This document shows positions 35,940-38,949 of a stretch of DNA of 38,949 bases, one piece after another. The stretch is from an uncultured Bacteroidota bacterium (lineage in GTDB: Bacteria; Bacteroidota; Bacteroidia; Bacteroidales; F082). Position 1 is the first letter of the stretch, and each line of letters opens with the position of its first letter. Location: contig CAITDJ010000101.1 of NCBI GenBank assembly GCA_903891085.1, positions 1-38,949 of the forward strand. Reading direction: 5' to 3'. Made by a program: the position numbers and the translations under genes. The notes beneath the pieces are model-generated. The model was not told the origin of the DNA and ran no database searches. It saw nothing but the letters and a program-made list of their open reading frames with translations.

Positions 35940-38900
35940 TCAGTGCTGAACAATAACTTTCTTCGTTGTTACCGAGTTTCCTGAAATAATATTTAAGAAA
36001 TAAACACCGTTCGATAATAACGCTGTCGAAATCTGTATTTCATCCATTCCCGATGAATTGAATGTTCTTTCCATTACCTGCATATTGAACCTGTCAGTAA
36101 TGATAATGGTATAATCTTCTGCGGCTTGCTCATTAAACTGAACGGTAAGATAATTATCCGCTGGGTTCGGGTAAATAACAAGTGATGCAGGATCAACAAT
36201 TGTGAAATAAGCGTCACTTTCATCAAAAAGACCAGGATTTTCGACGCTGCTTATTTTCATAGAATATTGAATACCTCCAGGATAATCTGAAGTGTTTGGT
36301 ATTGTCCAGACTACTGTGGATCCAGGAACAGAAGCTTCAATTGTTCTGGTTATTCCGGTAGAATAATTTACTAACTCAATTTTTACGTTTTCGTCAAAAT
36401 TATTATCCCACGAAATATAGTAACTGCTTCCTTTTGTCCAGGTTTCTCCTCCATTTGGTAAAAGAACTTCAATAGTTCCACCCGGAAGATAATTCCTAAT
36501 ATCGAAATCATTCGCACTAATTCCTGAAATGCCCGCGTCTGCATGACTAAAGATTTTGACAAAATAATCACTTGCATCAACAACATCAGGGACATTCCAA
36601 ACGTAGGTAGAACCAGAAATATCAGATGCAATAGGAATCAATGCAGGTACGCTGGTTCTTGTATAATAAATATCTACAGTTCCTGGAATATTATCTTCCC
36701 ATGAAATCAGGTAATCATGTCCCTCAAGCCAGGTGATTCCATTTACATTAGGTTGAAGAAGATGAATGTATGCTCCGAATGGTGAATCTGAGATTGCAAA
36801 ATTAAAATCACTCTTATCAGAAATACCATTGTAAATCACCTTAATCTTATAAACTCCAACCGGATAAGTCAGAAGTGGTATATCCCAAACATAGGTCGAC
36901 CCAGGTACGTTTGTTGCAATTGTTGCAACCAAGCCATCAGTGAGACCATTCAGTAATTCAATTGTTACATTATTATTTGGTATATTATCCGTCCAGGAAA
37001 TAAGATATGATGATCCTCTGAGCCAGGTAATACCATCCAAACTAGGTTGTTCAACAATGATATTACCCTGCGGTGGTGTTGATGTAATCTCAAAATAATT
37101 ATCACTCAGGTCAATAACCCCATTTTCTGTTGTGCTTGTAACCATGATCTTATATTGGGATCCAGATGGTGTTCCACCGGGAATTGTCCAGGCAACAGTT
37201 GAACCAACAACGGATGCACTAACAGTAGTAATTGTTGCTGGTGTCACTCCGAAATTCACCAATTCTACTTTAACGGGAGAGGCCAGATTGTCAGTCCAAG
37301 ATACTAAATATGATTCACCTGCCACCCAACGTATACTTGCAAGACTTGGTTGAATAACAGCTATGTTATAGGTGTTTGTAGCCGCGTCAATTCTGAAGAA
37401 GTGGTCACTCATGTCAACAATTGTTGGGTCAGCAATGCTGCTAATTTTCACTTTGAAATAATTTCCCATCAAATGATTGACAGGTATTGTCCATGAAAAC
37501 GAAGTTGTTCCATCAGGGATGCTTGGTGCAAGAACTGAATGGAATACACCATTGTAGTATAATTCAACTATAACCGGACCTGGTACATTATCATTCCAGG
37601 TAATATTATATGTTGATCCTAGGTTCCATCTGATACCGGGAACAGTTGGCATGGTGACATGTACATATTGGGTGATCGCAAAATTATTGTTACTAAAATC
37701 AGTAGAAGCATCCCCCTCATCAAATATTTTAATTTTGTAAAGAGTTCCAACAGCATAAATTCCGCTAATTGTCCATGGATAAGAATGCCCAGCGTATCCG
37801 GTTGCAAGCTGATCCAGGTAAAGTCCGTTGTACCACAGTTCAATTGTTGAAGTTCCTGATCCTTCAGACCATGTAATATTATGGGTTGAACCGGTGGCCC
37901 ATGCTTCCCCTCCGTTGGGTGAGGTAACAACAACTGGCTGAGTGATTCTGAAATCGGCATTACTAAAATCAACCGATGCATCTCCCAGATCAATTATTTT
38001 GATTCTGTAATTTATTCCGTTTGCTGTAGCACCTATAACCCAGGAAAAAGTATATCCGACAACCCCTGTCGTAATATCATATACTTTTAAACCGGTACTA
38101 TTATTCCATAATTCGATTTTTGCGTTTGTTCCTGATCCTTCCGTCCATGAAATAGTGCGGGTAGAACCGGTAGCCCAGATTTCGCCACCATTCGGAGCTG
38201 AAACAACAATAGGTTGAGTTAATCTGAAATTGGCATTGCTTTGATCAATAGAACCATCTCCAACATCGATGAGTTTAATTCTGTAATTCGATCCGTTGGC
38301 AGTAGCACCAATTACCCAGGAATACGAATAACCGACGACACCGGAAGTAATATCAGTAATTTTCAGGCCAGTAGTATTATCCCATAATTCGATTGTTGTG
38401 CTCGTTCCGGAGCCTTCCGTCCATGAAATAGTGCGGGTAGATCCGGTAGCCCAGATTTCGCCACCATTCGGAGAAGTCAACACAACTGGTTGTGTGATTC
38501 TGAAATCAGCAACACTCAGATCTTCTGAGAGATCACCTTCGTCAATTATTTTTATTCTGTAATTCGAACCACTGGCAGTAGCAGGGATAGTCCACGAATA
38601 GGGACTGGTCAATGTAGTGCCAATTGAATATTCCATTGCTGGAGCTCCACTATAATCCCATAATTCGATGGTAGCATTACCGGTGCCATCTGTCCATGTA
38701 ATATTATGTGTTGATCCGGTAGCATAAATTTGACCGCCATTCGGAGAAGTCAACACAACTGGTTGTGTGATTCTGAAATCAGCAACACTCAGATCTTCTG
38801 AGAGATCACCTTCGTCAATTATTTTTATTCTGTAATTCGAACCACTGGCAGTAGCGGGGATTGTCCATGGGTGGGGACTGGTCAATGTAGTGCCAATTGA

Positions 38901-38949
38901 ATATTCCATTGCTGGAACACCACTATAATCCCACAATTCAATGGTAACT
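35940..38949 (-). CDS. Large T9SS-secreted Kre9/Knh-like repeat protein (5' end outside window)
   Basis: The frame is open through the right edge (VTIELWDYSG at the border), so the N-terminus and signal peptide are missing. About 1,003 residues are visible: one partial and nine full Ig-like repeats, then a T9SS type A sorting domain (YPNPADNYL, LLSNGVYFLNI, TTKKVIVQH end). The N-terminal repeats are the SPNGGEIWATGSTRTISWTEG subtype with a period of 91-92 residues and are nearly identical. The C-terminal ones are the QPxxxGITWLxGxxYLISW subtype shared with the two paralogs. A TTG at 38934-38936 could be mistaken for a start but lies inside a repeat. Likely a long secreted or surface fibre. 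Confidence 0.88.
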   Translation of the reverse strand, partial: VTIELWDYSGVPAMEYSIGTTLTSPHPWTIPATASGSNYRIKIIDEGDLSEDLSVADFRITQPVVLTSPNGGQIYATGSTHNITWTDGTGNATIELWDYSGAPAMEYSIGTTLTSPYSWTIPATASGSNYRIKIIDEGDLSEDLSVADFRITQPVVLTSPNGGEIWATGSTRTISWTEGSGTSTTIELWDNTTGLKITDITSGVVGYSYSWVIGATANGSNYRIKLIDVGDGSIDQSNANFRLTQPIVVSAPNGGEIWATGSTRTISWTEGSGTNAKIELWNNSTGLKVYDITTGVVGYTFSWVIGATANGINYRIKIIDLGDASVDFSNADFRITQPVVVTSPNGGEAWATGSTHNITWSEGSGTSTIELWYNGLYLDQLATGYAGHSYPWTISGIYAVGTLYKIKIFDEGDASTDFSNNNFAITQYVHVTMPTVPGIRWNLGSTYNITWNDNVPGPVIVELYYNGVFHSVLAPSIPDGTTSFSWTIPVNHLMGNYFKVKISSIADPTIVDMSDHFFRIDAATNTYNIAVIQPSLASIRWVAGESYLVSWTDNLASPVKVELVNFGVTPATITTVSASVVGSTVAWTIPGGTPSGSQYKIMVTSTTENGVIDLSDNYFEITSTPPQGNIIVEQPSLDGITWLRGSSYLISWTDNIPNNNVTIELLNGLTDGLVATIATNVPGSTYVWDIPLLTYPVGVYKIKVIYNGISDKSDFNFAISDSPFGAYIHLLQPNVNGITWLEGHDYLISWEDNIPGTVDIYYTRTSVPALIPIASDISGSTYVWNVPDVVDASDYFVKIFSHADAGISGISANDFDIRNYLPGGTIEVLLPNGGETWTKGSSYYISWDNNFDENVKIELVNYSTGITRTIEASVPGSTVVWTIPNTSDYPGGIQYSMKISSVENPGLFDESDAYFTIVDPASLVIYPNPADNYLTVQFNEQAAEDYTIIITDRFNMQVMERTFNSSGMDEIQISTALLSNGVYFLNIISGNSVTTKKVIVQH
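38471..38949 (-). repeat. Near-identical tandem duplication within the third repeat protein
   Basis: The segment from 38471 recurs from 38744, exactly 273 bp (91 codons) away. The first 112 or so bases appear identical, and the remainder to the window edge differs at only scattered positions. A second, slightly older pair (around 38141 and 38417, 276 bp apart) is also very similar. This indicates recent in-frame repeat amplification. Confidence 0.88.

Noticed and set aside
38934..38936. TTG as true start of the third repeat protein
   Set aside because: The frame continues to the window edge, and the codon lies within a repeat equivalent to IELWDYSG in the next copy, so the real start is outside.

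Overview
The window looks like a chromosome segment from a member of the Bacteroidota. Four things point there: an ftsY-rimO pair preceded by the tail of what may be the small DUF4295 gene, a SusC/SusD pair, three large proteins ending in a type IX secretion (T9SS) C-terminal sorting domain, and candidate -7 promoter boxes of the TAnnTTTG type. Genus cannot be read from the sequence. No rRNA, tRNA, CRISPR array, transposase or phage gene was seen.

Layout. (1) 1-5920, housekeeping: a 3' fragment, ftsY, rimO, a secreted MORN/YwqK-repeat protein, an Uup-type ABC-F ATPase and a DUF2750 protein. (2) 6122-21018, a complete complex I operon in canonical order, nuoA-B-CD(fused)-E-F-G-H-I-J-K-L-M-N. 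It keeps the NADH-oxidising NuoEFG module. nuoN is split by an apparent one-base deletion. A 35-codon remnant of a four-helix-bundle gene sits between nuoI and nuoJ. (3) 21275-29818, a small polysaccharide-utilisation locus: a lipoprotein with two PKD domains (probable surface glycan binder), SusC, SusD, an intact four-helix-bundle gene that looks like a passenger, and a GH30 lipoprotein glycosidase. The set suggests a beta-glucan substrate, perhaps laminarin or beta-1,6-glucan. (4) 29819-30232, a gene-free stretch with two repeat systems, one of them five copies of a 21-bp unit with exact spacing. (5) 30233-38949, minus strand: three paralogous T9SS-secreted proteins built from tandem Ig-like repeats of about 90-100 residues. 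The repeats resemble the Kre9/Knh1 (Ser-Thr-rich GPI-anchored) family. The third gene runs off the right edge.

How the parts may work together. Complex I feeds electrons from NADH to quinone. In the PUL, PKD lipoprotein, SusD and SusC would capture and import glycan, with GH30 cutting it at the cell surface. The repeat proteins would be exported by T9SS and could act as adhesins or glycan-contacting fibres. A shared role with the neighbouring beta-glucan locus is a hypothesis only.

The most unusual items are the 21-bp phased array after the GH30 gene, the nested domain inserted inside one Ig-like repeat of the first paralog, a shared inverted-repeat element about 170 bp upstream of two paralogs, the recently amplified repeats of the third paralog, the broken nuoN, and the decayed four-helix-bundle fragment in the nuo operon.
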